Assembly: GCF_029991245.1 (NCBI RefSeq)
Contig: NZ_JAIVFO010000020.1
Span: forward strand, 1-41,713
Source of the DNA: Xanthobacter autotrophicus
GTDB lineage: Bacteria > Pseudomonadota > Alphaproteobacteria > Rhizobiales > Xanthobacteraceae
Reading direction: 5' to 3'
DNA: 41,713 nt
This document shows, one piece after another, positions 32,042 to 41,200 of this stretch. Both the position numbers and the translations under genes were made by a program. Within the stretch, counting starts at the first letter, position 1; each line of letters begins with the position of its first letter. The notes under the pieces are model-generated. The model worked only from the letters and a program-made list of their open reading frames with translations. It made no database searches and had not been told where the DNA came from.

Positions 32042-34474
32042 GTGACCCAGTTGACCGATCCGCGCCGGCGTCCGGCTGAACCGGCGCCCGAGCGTCCCGC
32101 CCCGCGCGCGGGCGGCATCGCCGCGCGGGCCACCGCTGCTGTCGCGCCCACGCCGGATTATCTCAACGGCCTCAATCCCGAACAGCGCGAAGCCGTGGAG
32201 ACGCTGGACGGCCCGCTTCTGGTGCTGGCCGGCGCCGGCACCGGCAAGACGCGGGTGCTCACCGCCCGCGTCGCCCACATCCTGTCCCAGGGCCGGGCCT
32301 ATCCCTCCCAGATCCTGGTGGTGACCTTCACCAACAAGGCGGCGCGGGAGATGAAGGACCGCATCCACGCCATGGTGGGCGACCAGGTGGAGGGCATGCC
32401 GTGGCTCGGCACCTTCCACTCCATCGGCGTGCGCATCCTGCGGCGGCACCACGAACTGGTGGGGCTGAAATCCGGCTTCACCATCCTCGACACCGACGAC
32501 CAGATCCGCCTGCTCAAGCAGTTGCTGACCGCCGAGAACATCGACGAGAAGCGCTGGCCGGCGCGGCTTCTGGCCTCCACCATCGACAGCTGGAAGAACC
32601 GCGGCCTGTCGCCGAAGGACGTGCCCCCCGGCGAGGGCGCGGTGTTCGCCAACGGCCGGGGCGGCACCCTCTATGCCGCCTACCAGGCGCGGCTGAAGGC
32701 GCTGAATGCGGTGGATTTCGGCGACCTGCTGCTGGAGGGCATCCGCCTGTTCCGCGAAAATCCGGACGTGCTCGCCGAATACCACAAGCGCTTCAAGTAC
32801 CTGCTGGTGGACGAGTATCAGGACACCAACGTGGCCCAGTATCTGTGGCTGCGCCTGCTTGCCCAGGGCTCGAAGAACGTGTGCTGCGTGGGCGACGACG
32901 ACCAGTCCATCTATGGCTGGCGCGGGGCGGAGGTGGACAACATCCTGCGCTTCGAGAGCGATTTTCCCGGCGCCAAGGTGATCCGGCTGGAGCGCAACTA
33001 CCGCTCCACCGGCCACATCCTCGCCTCCGCCGCCCATCTCATCGCCCACAATGAGGGCCGGCTCGGCAAGACCCTGTTTTCGGAAGGTGAGGACGGCGAG
33101 CCCGTCACCGTCACCGGCGCCTGGGATTCGGGCGAGGAAGCGCGCGCCGTCGGCGAGGAGATCGAGGCCCTGCAGCGCGCCGGGCATCGCCTGTCCGAGA
33201 TCGCCATACTGGTGCGCGCCTCGTTCCAGATGCGCGAGTTCGAGGATCGCTTCGTCACGCTGGGGATGCCCTACCGCGTCATCGGCGGCCCGCGCTTCTA
33301 CGAGCGGGCGGAAATCCGCGATGCGCTGGCCTATCTGCGCTGCGTGAATTCATCCGCCGACGACCTCGCCTTCGAGCGCATCGTCAACGTGCCCAAGCGT
33401 GGCCTCGGCGATGCCACCGTCAAGCAGATCCACGATGTGGCCCGCGCCGCCGGCCTGCCGCTGCAGGAAGCCGCCCGCGTGCTGACCGAGAGCGAGGAGC
33501 TGAAGCCCAAGGTGCGCGCCACCATGCGCGGCCTCGTGGACGCGTTCGGCCGCTGGCGCGAGCAGGCGCGGGTGCTGTCCCACACCGAGCTGGCCGAGAT
33601 CGTGCTGGACGAGAGCGGCTATACCGAGATGTGGCAGAAGGACCGCTCGGCGGAAGCAGCCGGGCGGCTGGAGAACCTGAAGGAGCTGGTGCGCTCCATG
33701 GAGCCGTTCGAGAACCTCTCCGGCTTCCTCGAGCACATCTCCCTGGTCATGGACACCGACAACGGCGCCGGCGAGGATGCGGTGCAGATCATGACCCTGC
33801 ATTCCGCCAAGGGGCTTGAGTTCGACACCGTCTTCCTGCCCGGCTGGGAAGAGGGCCTGTTCCCCCACCAGCGCGCGCTGGACGAGCAGGGCAAGGCCGG
33901 GCTGGAGGAAGAGCGCCGCCTCGCCTATGTGGGCATCACCCGGGCGCGGGCCTCGGCGCGGATCTTCGTCGCCTCCAACCGGCGCATCCACGGCATGTGG
34001 AATTCCACGGTCCCCTCCCGCTTCCTCGACGAACTGCCCGACGCCCATGTGCGGGTGGAGGAAAGCCGCGGCGGCGCCGGCTGGGGCGGGTCGAGCTATG
34101 GCGGCGGCAGCTACGGGCAGAGCCGCTTCGACCGGGCCGAGCCGTTTTCCGCCTCGTCCTATTCCACCCCCGGCTGGCAGCGGGCGCAGAGCAATCGCAG
34201 CCGCACCGATTCCGGCCCTTCCCGCAGCGGCTTCTCCGAGCGCAGCGGACGCTATGATGCGGGCGGCTCCGCCCGGCGCGGCCCCCTGGTGATCGAGGGC
34301 ACGCTGGTGGCCACCTCCACCGGGACAGCCTCGGCGTTCAGCACCGGAGAGCGGGTGTTCCACATCAAGTTCGGCTATGGCGAGGTGACCGGCATCGACG
34401 GCAACAAGCTGACGGTGCAGTTCGACAAGGCCGGCGAGAAGCGGGTGCTGGAAACCTTCGTCGACAAGGTGTGA
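32042..34474 (+). CDS. uvrD: UvrD/PcrA-type superfamily 1 DNA helicase
   Basis: An 810-residue 3'-5' DNA helicase. All SF1A motifs are in order: Walker A AGAGTGKT (63-70), the TFTNKAAREMKDRI motif, DEYQDT (about 257), GDDDQSIYGWRGA (about 283), ERNYRST, IMTLHSAKGLEFD (about 582) and EERRLAYVGITRAR. It acts in mismatch and nucleotide-excision repair or in clearing replication obstacles. A Gly/Ser/Arg-rich low-complexity linker (ESRGGAGWGGSSYGGGSYG onward, about 80 residues) leads to a C-terminal Tudor-like module (FHIKFGYGEVTGIDGNKLTVQF). The start is GTG at 32042 (MTQLTDPRRR); another in-frame GTG at 31994 would add 16 residues but has no ribosome binding site. Confidence 0.95.
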   Translation: MTQLTDPRRRPAEPAPERPAPRAGGIAARATAAVAPTPDYLNGLNPEQREAVETLDGPLLVLAGAGTGKTRVLTARVAHILSQGRAYPSQILVVTFTNKAAREMKDRIHAMVGDQVEGMPWLGTFHSIGVRILRRHHELVGLKSGFTILDTDDQIRLLKQLLTAENIDEKRWPARLLASTIDSWKNRGLSPKDVPPGEGAVFANGRGGTLYAAYQARLKALNAVDFGDLLLEGIRLFRENPDVLAEYHKRFKYLLVDEYQDTNVAQYLWLRLLAQGSKNVCCVGDDDQSIYGWRGAEVDNILRFESDFPGAKVIRLERNYRSTGHILASAAHLIAHNEGRLGKTLFSEGEDGEPVTVTGAWDSGEEARAVGEEIEALQRAGHRLSEIAILVRASFQMREFEDRFVTLGMPYRVIGGPRFYERAEIRDALAYLRCVNSSADDLAFERIVNVPKRGLGDATVKQIHDVARAAGLPLQEAARVLTESEELKPKVRATMRGLVDAFGRWREQARVLSHTELAEIVLDESGYTEMWQKDRSAEAAGRLENLKELVRSMEPFENLSGFLEHISLVMDTDNGAGEDAVQIMTLHSAKGLEFDTVFLPGWEEGLFPHQRALDEQGKAGLEEERRLAYVGITRARASARIFVASNRRIHGMWNSTVPSRFLDELPDAHVRVEESRGGAGWGGSSYGGGSYGQSRFDRAEPFSASSYSTPGWQRAQSNRSRTDSGPSRSGFSERSGRYDAGGSARRGPLVIEGTLVATSTGTASAFSTGERVFHIKFGYGEVTGIDGNKLTVQFDKAGEKRVLETFVDKV

Positions 34475-34480
34475 GCGCCG

Positions 34481-34597
34481 GACGCCGGTGGCACCTTGAC
34501 GGACGCGATGGATGCGGCCGACAAGCGCCTCTATGCGGCGCAGGCGGCCGGGCGCAACCGTACGGCGGGGAACCCGAAGCCGATGCCCTCAAGATGA
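34481..34597 (+). pseudogene. C-terminal remnant of a GGDEF (diguanylate cyclase) domain
   Basis: Just after the uvrD stop, and in the same frame, the DNA reads DAGGTLTDAMDAADKRLYAA followed by QAAGRNRTAGNPKPMPSR and a TGA at 34595-34597. The stretch DAADKRLYAAQAAGRNR is the standard ending of GGDEF domains (ADxALYxAKxxGRNR). The GG[DE]EF active-site motif and the rest of the domain are absent, so only about 35 codons of a former cyclase survive. There is no start codon with a convincing ribosome binding site (TTG 34496 and ATG 34508 are in frame). It probably marks an old deletion or rearrangement between uvrD and prmA. Confidence 0.7.
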
Positions 34598-34615
34598 ACG
34601 GATGATTGCGCACCC

Positions 34616-35527
34616 ATGCTCGAAGGCCTCCCCCCCAACGACGCCACCCATGTGATGCGGGTGGAAGCGCCGCGCGTCGCCGCCCAGCGCATCTCCGACA
34701 TGATTTCCGAGACGTTCGATCCCGCCGAGGTGGCGGTGGCCAATTTCGAGCGCACGGAAAATGACTGGGTGGTGGAGGTCTATGCCGGGGCCGCCTTCGA
34801 CCCCGAGCGGCTCATGGAGATGGTGGAGATCGCCGCCGGGCCGGAGATCGCCAAAGGCGTCACCTTCGGCGACGTGGAAGAGAAGGACTGGGTCGCCGCG
34901 AGCCTCGAAGGCCTCGCACCGGTGCGGGTGGGCACCTTCGTCGTCCATGGCGGCCATGATCGCGGGCGGGTGGGGCCGAACCTCATCGGCATCGAGATCG
35001 AGGCGGCGCTGGCCTTCGGCACCGGTCACCACGGCACCACCCAGGGCTGCCTCCACGCCATCACCGATGCGGCGCGGCGCGGCGCTCCAAGGCGGGTGCT
35101 GGACGTGGGAACGGGCACCGGCGTGCTCGCCATCGCCGCGGACCGGCTGTTTCACACCCATGTGGTGGGCAGCGACATCGACACCATCGCGGTGCGCACC
35201 GCACGGGCCAACGCCAAGGCCAACAAGGCGCCGGGCGTGCAGATGATCCACGCGGCGGGGGCCGGGGCGCGGGTGCTCCGCGCGGGCGGTCCCTACGATT
35301 TGATCCTGGCCAATATCCTGCTGCCGCCGCTGAAGCGGCTGGCGCGGCCGCTGCGCCGGCTGCTGGCGCCGGGCGGCCGCATCGTGCTGTCGGGATTGTT
35401 GTCGGCGCAGGTGCCGGCGGCGCTCGCGGCCTATCGCGCCCAGGGGCTTCGCCTGGTGTCGCAGCGGCACATCGAGGGCTGGGCGACGCTCACCCTCGCC
35501 ACGGATGCGGGGCGTCCCCTGCGCTGA
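34616..35527 (+). CDS. prmA: ribosomal protein L11 methyltransferase
   Basis: A 303-residue S-adenosylmethionine-dependent methyltransferase that trimethylates ribosomal protein L11. An N-terminal substrate-recognition domain (to about residue 110) leads into the class I methyltransferase core. This has AFGTGHHGTTQGC, motif I DVGTGTGVLAIAA and the PrmA-type NILLPPL motif (a variant of NPPY), followed by GGRIVLSGLLSAQ. The catalytic layout looks complete and length is normal. The start at 34616 lies shortly after a GGDEF remnant; the ribosome binding site is weak. Confidence 0.94.
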   Translation: MLEGLPPNDATHVMRVEAPRVAAQRISDMISETFDPAEVAVANFERTENDWVVEVYAGAAFDPERLMEMVEIAAGPEIAKGVTFGDVEEKDWVAASLEGLAPVRVGTFVVHGGHDRGRVGPNLIGIEIEAALAFGTGHHGTTQGCLHAITDAARRGAPRRVLDVGTGTGVLAIAADRLFHTHVVGSDIDTIAVRTARANAKANKAPGVQMIHAAGAGARVLRAGGPYDLILANILLPPLKRLARPLRRLLAPGGRIVLSGLLSAQVPAALAAYRAQGLRLVSQRHIEGWATLTLATDAGRPLR

Positions 35528-35717
35528 AGATCGGGATGACCGATGCCGAACCCGCCCGCGCCGAGCAGGTGCGAGCGGTCAATCGGGCAGTCAATGACAA
35601 GTGTGATGGCCGGCCAGCGGCCAGCGCATGTGCCGCCCGGATTGCTTCGCAACCGGGGCGACAGACCGGTCCCCTCACGTTCAACACCGGATCGACGCGC
35701 GATCCGGCCGGAACGCC

Positions 35718-35891
35718 TCAGGCGACGGGATCGCGCCCGTGGATCTGGACGTAGCGCGCGTATTCGAGTTCGGCCTGCTCCATGCGGGCCGCGACGACGG
35801 CCGCGAGGAAGCGGGCGAAAAAGCCCTTCTTGGCAGAAGGGGCAACCTTGGAGGTGCGGACGAACTTGTCGGTATAGGTGACGGCGCTCAT
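35718..35891 (-). CDS. small hypothetical protein, 57 residues
   Basis: Family not recognised. A basic 57-residue product: MSAVTYTDKFVRTSKVAPSA, then a Lys/Phe-rich amphipathic helix (KKGFFARFLAAVVAARMEQA) and ELEYARYVQIHGRDPVA. It could be a small cytosolic or membrane-associated protein. The ATG at 35891 has an ideal AGGAGG Shine-Dalgarno six bases away, directly adjoining a 12-bp-arm hairpin. A possible TATATT -10 element (35939-35934, minus strand) would start transcription at about the first base of that hairpin. Both features argue for a real, regulated gene. Confidence 0.65.
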   Translation of the reverse strand: MSAVTYTDKFVRTSKVAPSAKKGFFARFLAAVVAARMEQAELEYARYVQIHGRDPVA

Positions 35892-35900
35892 AGAGGCCTC

Positions 35901-35930
35901 CTGCAAATGGGCTCTGTTGCCCTTTTGCAG
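35901..35930 (-). promoter_or_regulatory. hairpin abutting the Shine-Dalgarno of the 57-residue ORFan
   Basis: CTGCAAATGGGC (35901-35912) and GCCCTTTTGCAG (35919-35930) pair across a 6-base loop with one T-T mismatch. On the minus-strand transcript the stem ends just where GGAGG begins. A TATATT -10-like box lies immediately upstream. It may be a repressor operator at the transcription start or a leader stem-loop controlling translation or mRNA stability. Confidence 0.6.
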
Positions 35931-36061
35931 TGCAATATATCCCTCGGAGCACCGCAGCAGAACTCGTCAACCGACATGCCTGCCCTGCGCCGAGCGCAAG
36001 GAAAGAGATTTGCCTGGGACGGCGACCGGCGGACCCCGGCGCCGGGCCGGGGCCGTTGGCT

Positions 36062-36571
36062 TCAGTAGCGCGCCGGCATGGTCACCTGGCGCCCGAGGCC
36101 CTCGGGCGGCGGCAGGGCGGCGTGGGCGGCGCGCATGGTGGCGATGCGCTCCAGCACGTCATCGGGGAACGGCGCCACATGGCGGGTGCGCAGGTCCACA
36201 TGCAGCACCATCTGCTCGGTCGTGGCGGAGACCCAGCCTTCCGAGGCATGATGCAGCGTCTGGAACAGGTGCAGACGCTTCTCGTCATAATCCACGAGGC
36301 GGAGCGTGACCCGAACCGGGGAATGGGGCGCCAGTTCCTTCAGGTAGCGGATATGGCTTTCCGCAGTGAAGAAGGAGGCGCCGCGCTTGGCGGCATAGGT
36401 CGGGCCAAGGCCCAGCAGGCAAAGCGCCTCATCCACGGCACGATCGAAAATGAGCGTGTAATAGGCCACGTTCAGATGACCATTATAATCGATCCACTCC
36501 CCCTCCACCTTCATGGCGGAGGACACGAACGGAGCGAAAAACACGGGCTCAAAGTCGATCCGGTCAAGCAT
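36062..36571 (-). CDS. acyl-CoA thioesterase-like protein (4HBT hotdog family)
   Basis: A 169-residue hotdog-fold protein. The 4HBT region is in the N-terminal third: EWIDYNGHLNVAYYTLIFDRAVDEAL, with the usual Asp-Tyr-Asn-Gly-His-Leu-Asn cluster before the long central helix. Strands HSPVRVTLRLVDYDEKRLHLFQTL and EQMVLHVDLRTRHVAPFP follow. Enzymes of this group hydrolyse acyl-CoA thioesters in the cytosol; some act on carnitine-derived betainyl-CoA, but no carnitine genes are near. The substrate is unknown. It is divergent from the dehydrogenase gene across a 214-bp gap containing a TTGACA box on the minus strand (36687-36682) without a clear -10. Confidence 0.85.
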   Translation of the reverse strand: MLDRIDFEPVFFAPFVSSAMKVEGEWIDYNGHLNVAYYTLIFDRAVDEALCLLGLGPTYAAKRGASFFTAESHIRYLKELAPHSPVRVTLRLVDYDEKRLHLFQTLHHASEGWVSATTEQMVLHVDLRTRHVAPFPDDVLERIATMRAAHAALPPPEGLGRQVTMPARY

Positions 36572-36785
36572 GGCCGCCTCGCTTCATCTGCATTAATGTG
36601 CCGCTGATGAACACACTGTGACGCGAGAAAAGGCATTCGTCACGCTCCAAAACGGCGCGACAGACGAATCACAAAAGTCACTGTCAAGTTCAATATGGCT
36701 CAAAACGAGCTATTTCTGGGGATGACTCCAAGGCCCCTGCCCGGCCCCCGGCCGGCAGGTGCGAGGCAAAGTTAAGGAATCGTAA

Positions 36786-38198
36786 ATGGTTGTTGCAGCC
36801 GCGAAATCCGAGCTGACGCTTCTCGAAAGAAGCTTTGCCGTCGTCGAACGGCTGAAGGCCGAGCTTGATCACAAAGTCGTGACCGGTCTCGCCGTCCGGG
36901 AACAACACGCTAACGTTACCACCTACCTGCCCAATGAGCCGGCAGATGCGGTGGTTTTCGCCGAATGCACAGAGGATGTGCAGGCCGTGGTCCGGGCCTG
37001 CGCGGATTATGAGGTGCCGGTGATCGCGTGGGGCGCGGGCACCTCGCTGGAAGGCCATGTGAACGCGCCCTATGGCGGCATCTGCGTGGATCTCTCGCGC
37101 ATGAACCGCATCGTCGCGGTCAACACGGAAGACCTCGACTGCGTGGTCGAGCCCGGCGTCACCCGCAAGCGGCTGAACGAGGAGCTGCGCGACCAGGGCC
37201 TGTTCTTCCCCATCGATCCCGGCGCCGACGCCTCCATCGGCGGCATGGCCTCCACCCGCTGCTCGGGCACCAATGCGGTGCGCTACGGCACCATGAAGGA
37301 CAATGTCCTCTCCCTGAAGGTGGTGACCCCCACCGGCGAGGTCATCACCACCGCCACCCGCGCCCGCAAGTCCTCCGCCGGCTACGACCTCACCCGCCTC
37401 TATGTGGGCGCCGAGGGCACGCTGGGCATCATTGTCGAGATCACCCTGCGCCTGTTCGGCATTCCGGAGGCGGTCTCGGCCGCCGTCTGCCCCTTCCCCA
37501 GTGTGGAGGCGGCCTGCAACACGGTCATCGCCACCATCCAGAGCGGCATCCCGGTGGCCCGCATCGAGCTTCTGGACGAAGTGCAGGTGAAGGCCTCCAA
37601 CGCCTACGCCAAGCTCGCCCTCGCCGAGACGCCCACCCTGTTCCTGGAGTTCCACGGCACGCAAGCCAGCGTCCACGAGCAGGCCGACCGCTTCGGCGAA
37701 CTGGCGGCCGAATTCGGCGGCGGTCCCTCGGTGTTTGCGGTGAAGCCGGAGGAGCGCTCGAAGCTCTGGCAGGCCCGGCACGATGCCTACTGGTCGGTGC
37801 TGCCGCTGCGACCGGGCGCCAAGGCGGTGGCCACCGACGTGTGCGTGCCCATCTCGCGGCTGGCCGAATGCGTCATGGAGACCAAGCGCGACATCGAGGA
37901 GATGGGCCTCATCGCCCCCATCGTCGGCCATGTGGGCGATGGCAACTTCCACACCACGCTCATGGTGGACGTGGACGACCCGGAGGACTTCGCCAAGGCC
38001 AAGCTCTATATGAAGCGGCTGGTGGAACGGGCGCTCGCCATGGGCGGCACCTCCACCGGCGAGCACGGCATCGGCCAGGGCAAGATGAAATATATGCTGC
38101 CCGAGCATGGCGAGGAGGCGCTGGAGGTCATGCGCTCCATCAAACGCGCCATGGATCCCAAAAACATCATGAATCCGGGCAAGATCGTCGCGATCTGA
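36786..38198 (+). CDS. FAD-linked oxidase, D-lactate/glycolate dehydrogenase family
   Basis: A 470-residue flavoprotein. The FAD-binding PCMH domain shows WGAGTSLEGHV (82-92), GGICVDLSRMNRIVAV, the diphosphate-binding GADASIGGMASTRCSGTNAVRYG and GTLGIIVEITLRLFG. The C-terminal FAD-oxidase domain ends with GHVGDGNFHTTLMVD and STGEHGIGQGK, residues that hold a metal and the 2-hydroxy acid. This pattern matches cytochrome-type D-lactate dehydrogenases (Dld/LDHD) and glycolate oxidase GlcD. No glcE/glcF genes follow, which favours a stand-alone D-2-hydroxy acid dehydrogenase. The start at 36786 has AAGGA eight bases upstream. Confidence 0.9.
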   Translation: MVVAAAKSELTLLERSFAVVERLKAELDHKVVTGLAVREQHANVTTYLPNEPADAVVFAECTEDVQAVVRACADYEVPVIAWGAGTSLEGHVNAPYGGICVDLSRMNRIVAVNTEDLDCVVEPGVTRKRLNEELRDQGLFFPIDPGADASIGGMASTRCSGTNAVRYGTMKDNVLSLKVVTPTGEVITTATRARKSSAGYDLTRLYVGAEGTLGIIVEITLRLFGIPEAVSAAVCPFPSVEAACNTVIATIQSGIPVARIELLDEVQVKASNAYAKLALAETPTLFLEFHGTQASVHEQADRFGELAAEFGGGPSVFAVKPEERSKLWQARHDAYWSVLPLRPGAKAVATDVCVPISRLAECVMETKRDIEEMGLIAPIVGHVGDGNFHTTLMVDVDDPEDFAKAKLYMKRLVERALAMGGTSTGEHGIGQGKMKYMLPEHGEEALEVMRSIKRAMDPKNIMNPGKIVAI

Positions 38199-38203
38199 TC
38201 GCA

Positions 38204-38245
38204 TTCCCTGCGCATAGGGAACAGGTTCCCCATATGAGGGGGACC
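38204..38245 (+). promoter_or_regulatory. two consecutive stem-loops between dehydrogenase and asmA-like gene
   Basis: TTCCCT-GCGCAT-AGGGAA (38204-38221) is followed three bases later by GGTTCCCC-ATATGA-GGGGGACC (38224-38245), an 8-bp stem with one G-T pair. There is no T-run, so they may be a Rho-type terminator, a 3'-stabiliser of the dehydrogenase mRNA, or a leader structure for the next gene. Confidence 0.45.
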
Positions 38246-38261
38246 TTAGGGGGAGACACGC

Positions 38262-41200
38262 GTGCAGGGCATACTGATCAGCCTCGCCACGGCGGTGATC
38301 CTGGCCATCGGCGGGGCGTTCGCAGCCCCGTTCGTGGTGGACTGGAACGCCTGGCGCGGCACGTTCGAGACGCAGATCAGCCAGGCGCTCGGCGTTCCGG
38401 TGGTCATCCGCGGCCCCATCGAGGCCGAGATCCTGCCTGCCCCGCGCATCCTGCTGCGGGATGTCACCCTCGGCGATGTGGTTTCCACCGGCGGCACGGT
38501 GAAGGCGCTGCGGGCGGAACTGTCCCTCGGCGCCCTGCTGCGCGGTGACGTGGAAGCCACCGGCGTCAGCCTGGACCGGCCGCAGATCCGCCTCGTCATC
38601 GACAGCGCCGGACGGCTTGCCCTGCCCACCGGCGCCCAGCGCCCCGCCGCCCTCTCCATCGCCCGGTTCGAGGTGAAGGACGGCACCCTCGACATCCTCG
38701 ACCGCGCCTCCGACCACACCCAGACCCTGGATGGCCTCAACCTGAAGGGCGAGGCGCGCTCGCTGTCCGGCCCCTTCCGCCTGGACGGCGAGGTGGAGGC
38801 CCAGGGCGCGCGCTTCGCCATCCGCTCCACCCTCGGCAAGATCGGCGATGACGGCACCGGCCGCCTGCGCCTCGTGCTCGACGGCCGCAACCGGCCCTAT
38901 GCCCTCGACCTCGACGGCGGCCTCGCCTTCGCCGGCGCCAAGCCGAAATTCGAGGGCCGCGCCATTCTCTCGCGCCACGGCGGCGAGGGGCTGGAGGCGT
39001 GGCAACTGTCCGGCACGCTGAAGGCCAGCCCCGACGCCGTGCTCGCCGACAGCCTCGACCTTGCCCTGGGCGGGGCGCAGACGCCGGCCCAGCTCTCCGG
39101 CTCCGCCCGCCTCGCGCTGGGTCGCGCGGTGGGGCTCGACGCCGTGCTCAACGCCCGCAGCCTCGACCTCGACGCCCTGCGCGCCGCCACCGACGGCGTG
39201 CCGAACGCGGCCAAGGACAAGGCTCCGGCGGACCAGAACCCCGCCGCCGCTTTGGCGCGCTTCCTCGCCGGCGTCGCGGCCCTGCCGGCGCCGGATATCG
39301 CCTCCCGCGTCGGCCTGTCGGTGGAGCAGCTGATGCTCGGCGGCACGCTGGTGCGCGATGTGCGCGCCGATATTTCCGGCTCCGCCGCCGGCTGGCGGGT
39401 GGACAATGCCGAGGCGCAGCTTCCCGGCAAGGCGGCGCTGCGCATTTCCGGCAAGCCCACGCGCGGGCCCGGCGGCGGCGGCTTCGACGGCACCGTCACC
39501 TTCTCGGCGGACGACCCCGCCATCTTCCTGCGCTGGGCGGCGCCCACCGCGCCGCGCGAATACGTTGCCGCGGCCAAAGGCCCGGTGCGCATCACCGGCA
39601 AGGTCAATGCGGGGCCGACGCGGATCGCCGTGGACGGCCTCGACGCCACCTTCGCGGCGAGCCGGGTCCGCGGCTCCGCGGTGGCGGCGTTCGATGCCGG
39701 CGCGCCGCCCAAGCTCAATCTCAAGCTGTCCCTCGACGGCTTCGACCTCGACCCGCTGGTGGCCGCGCTCCAGACCGCCGCGGCGGCGGTGGGCGGCGGC
39801 GCGGATGGCGCCCTGACGCTGGACGGGCGCAACCTGACCATCTCCGGCCTGCCCCTGCGCGGCCTCGCCCTCGATGCGGCGGCCACCGGCGGCAACTGGC
39901 GGCTGTCGCGCATCGTCATGGACGATCTTGCCGGCATCCGCCTCGAAGGCGCGGGGCGCATGGAGAATTTCTCCACCACGCCGCGCGGCGAGTTCAACTT
40001 CGCCTTGTCCGGCGCCAAGGCGGACGGGCTCGTCCCCCTCGCCCGCCTCGTGGCCGGCGAGCAGACGGCGCAGGTGCTGGCCACCCTCCAGCCCATCGCC
40101 GCCCCGGTGAAGCTTTCCAGCACCGTGGTGTGGAGCGAGGCCGGCGGACGCAACATCGCGGTGGCCGGCACGCTCGGGCAGGTGTCCGGCGATGTCACCT
40201 TCGCCCGCAGCAATGCCGGGGTGCCCCTGCGCATCGCGCTCAAGGCCGATGCCACGGACGGCGCGCGCGCCCTCGCGGCCTTCGGTATCGAAGGGCTCGG
40301 CCCGCGCCTCGGCCCGGCCCATGTGGAATTGTCCGTCTCCCCCCTCACCCAGGACGAGGCGCAGGTGCGCGGCCGCCTCACCCTCGCCGACATGACCGCC
40401 CAGGCGGAAGGCACCGCGCGCCTCGCCGGCGGCGCCATCGCGCCCAGCCTTGCCGTGCGGCTCGACGGCGGCGACCTCGGCCGCATGCTGCCCCAGGCCA
40501 CGGCGGCGGTGGAAGGCCCGGTGCCCACGGCCCTCGCCTTCACCCTCGCCCGAACCGGCGGGGTGTGGCGGCTCGATACCATCACCGGTTCGCTGGCCGC
40601 CGCGCCGGTTTCGGGCAACATCGAGTTCGAGCCTGGCCCGGTGCCGCGCATCGGCGGCAAGCTCGCGTTTGAAAGCCTCTCCCTGCCGCGCATTCTCGGC
40701 ATGTTCGCCGCCCGCACCGGCGCAGAGCCGGCAGGCGCCGGCGCCTGGAGTGCGGCGCGCCTGCAGCCGGCGGCGGTTTCGGGCTTCGCCCTCAATCTGG
40801 AGCTGACCGCCGCCCGCCTTGCCATGGCGGGTCCCTACGTTCTGGGCAACGGCCGCCTGGTGCTGGGCAGCGACGGCGCCGACCTCGACGTGCGCGACAT
40901 GGCCGGCAGCTTCGGCGGCGGACGGGCGGCGGCGGCCCTGCGCCTGCGCCGGCAGGCCGACGGCGTGCAGGCGGACGGCCGCCTCGTGCTGGAGCAGGTG
41001 GATGCAGCGGCGCTGCTGGCGCCCACCGGCGCGCGCTCAGCCCCCAAGGGCAAGGTCAACCTGCTGGTGGATCTCGGCGGGTCCGGCCGCAGCGTGCTGG
41101 CTGTGGTGCAGAACCTCTCCGGCCAGGGCACGCTGGGCGTGCGCGACCTCGTCATCGACGGCGCCAGTCCGGCCGGCCTCGACCAGGCCTTGGCGGATGC

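Noticed and set aside
35528-35717. Possible gene downstream of prmA
   Set aside because: Open frames on either strand are Arg/Ala/Pro-rich, lack ribosome binding sites and overlap each other; the stretch appears non-coding.
36690-40322. A 1,210-codon open frame on the minus strand, opposite the dehydrogenase and asmA-like genes
   Set aside because: It is antisense to two clearly recognisable proteins, crosses their intergenic gap, and its translation is Gly/Arg/Ala/His-rich without family motifs. Long antisense frames are expected at this GC content.
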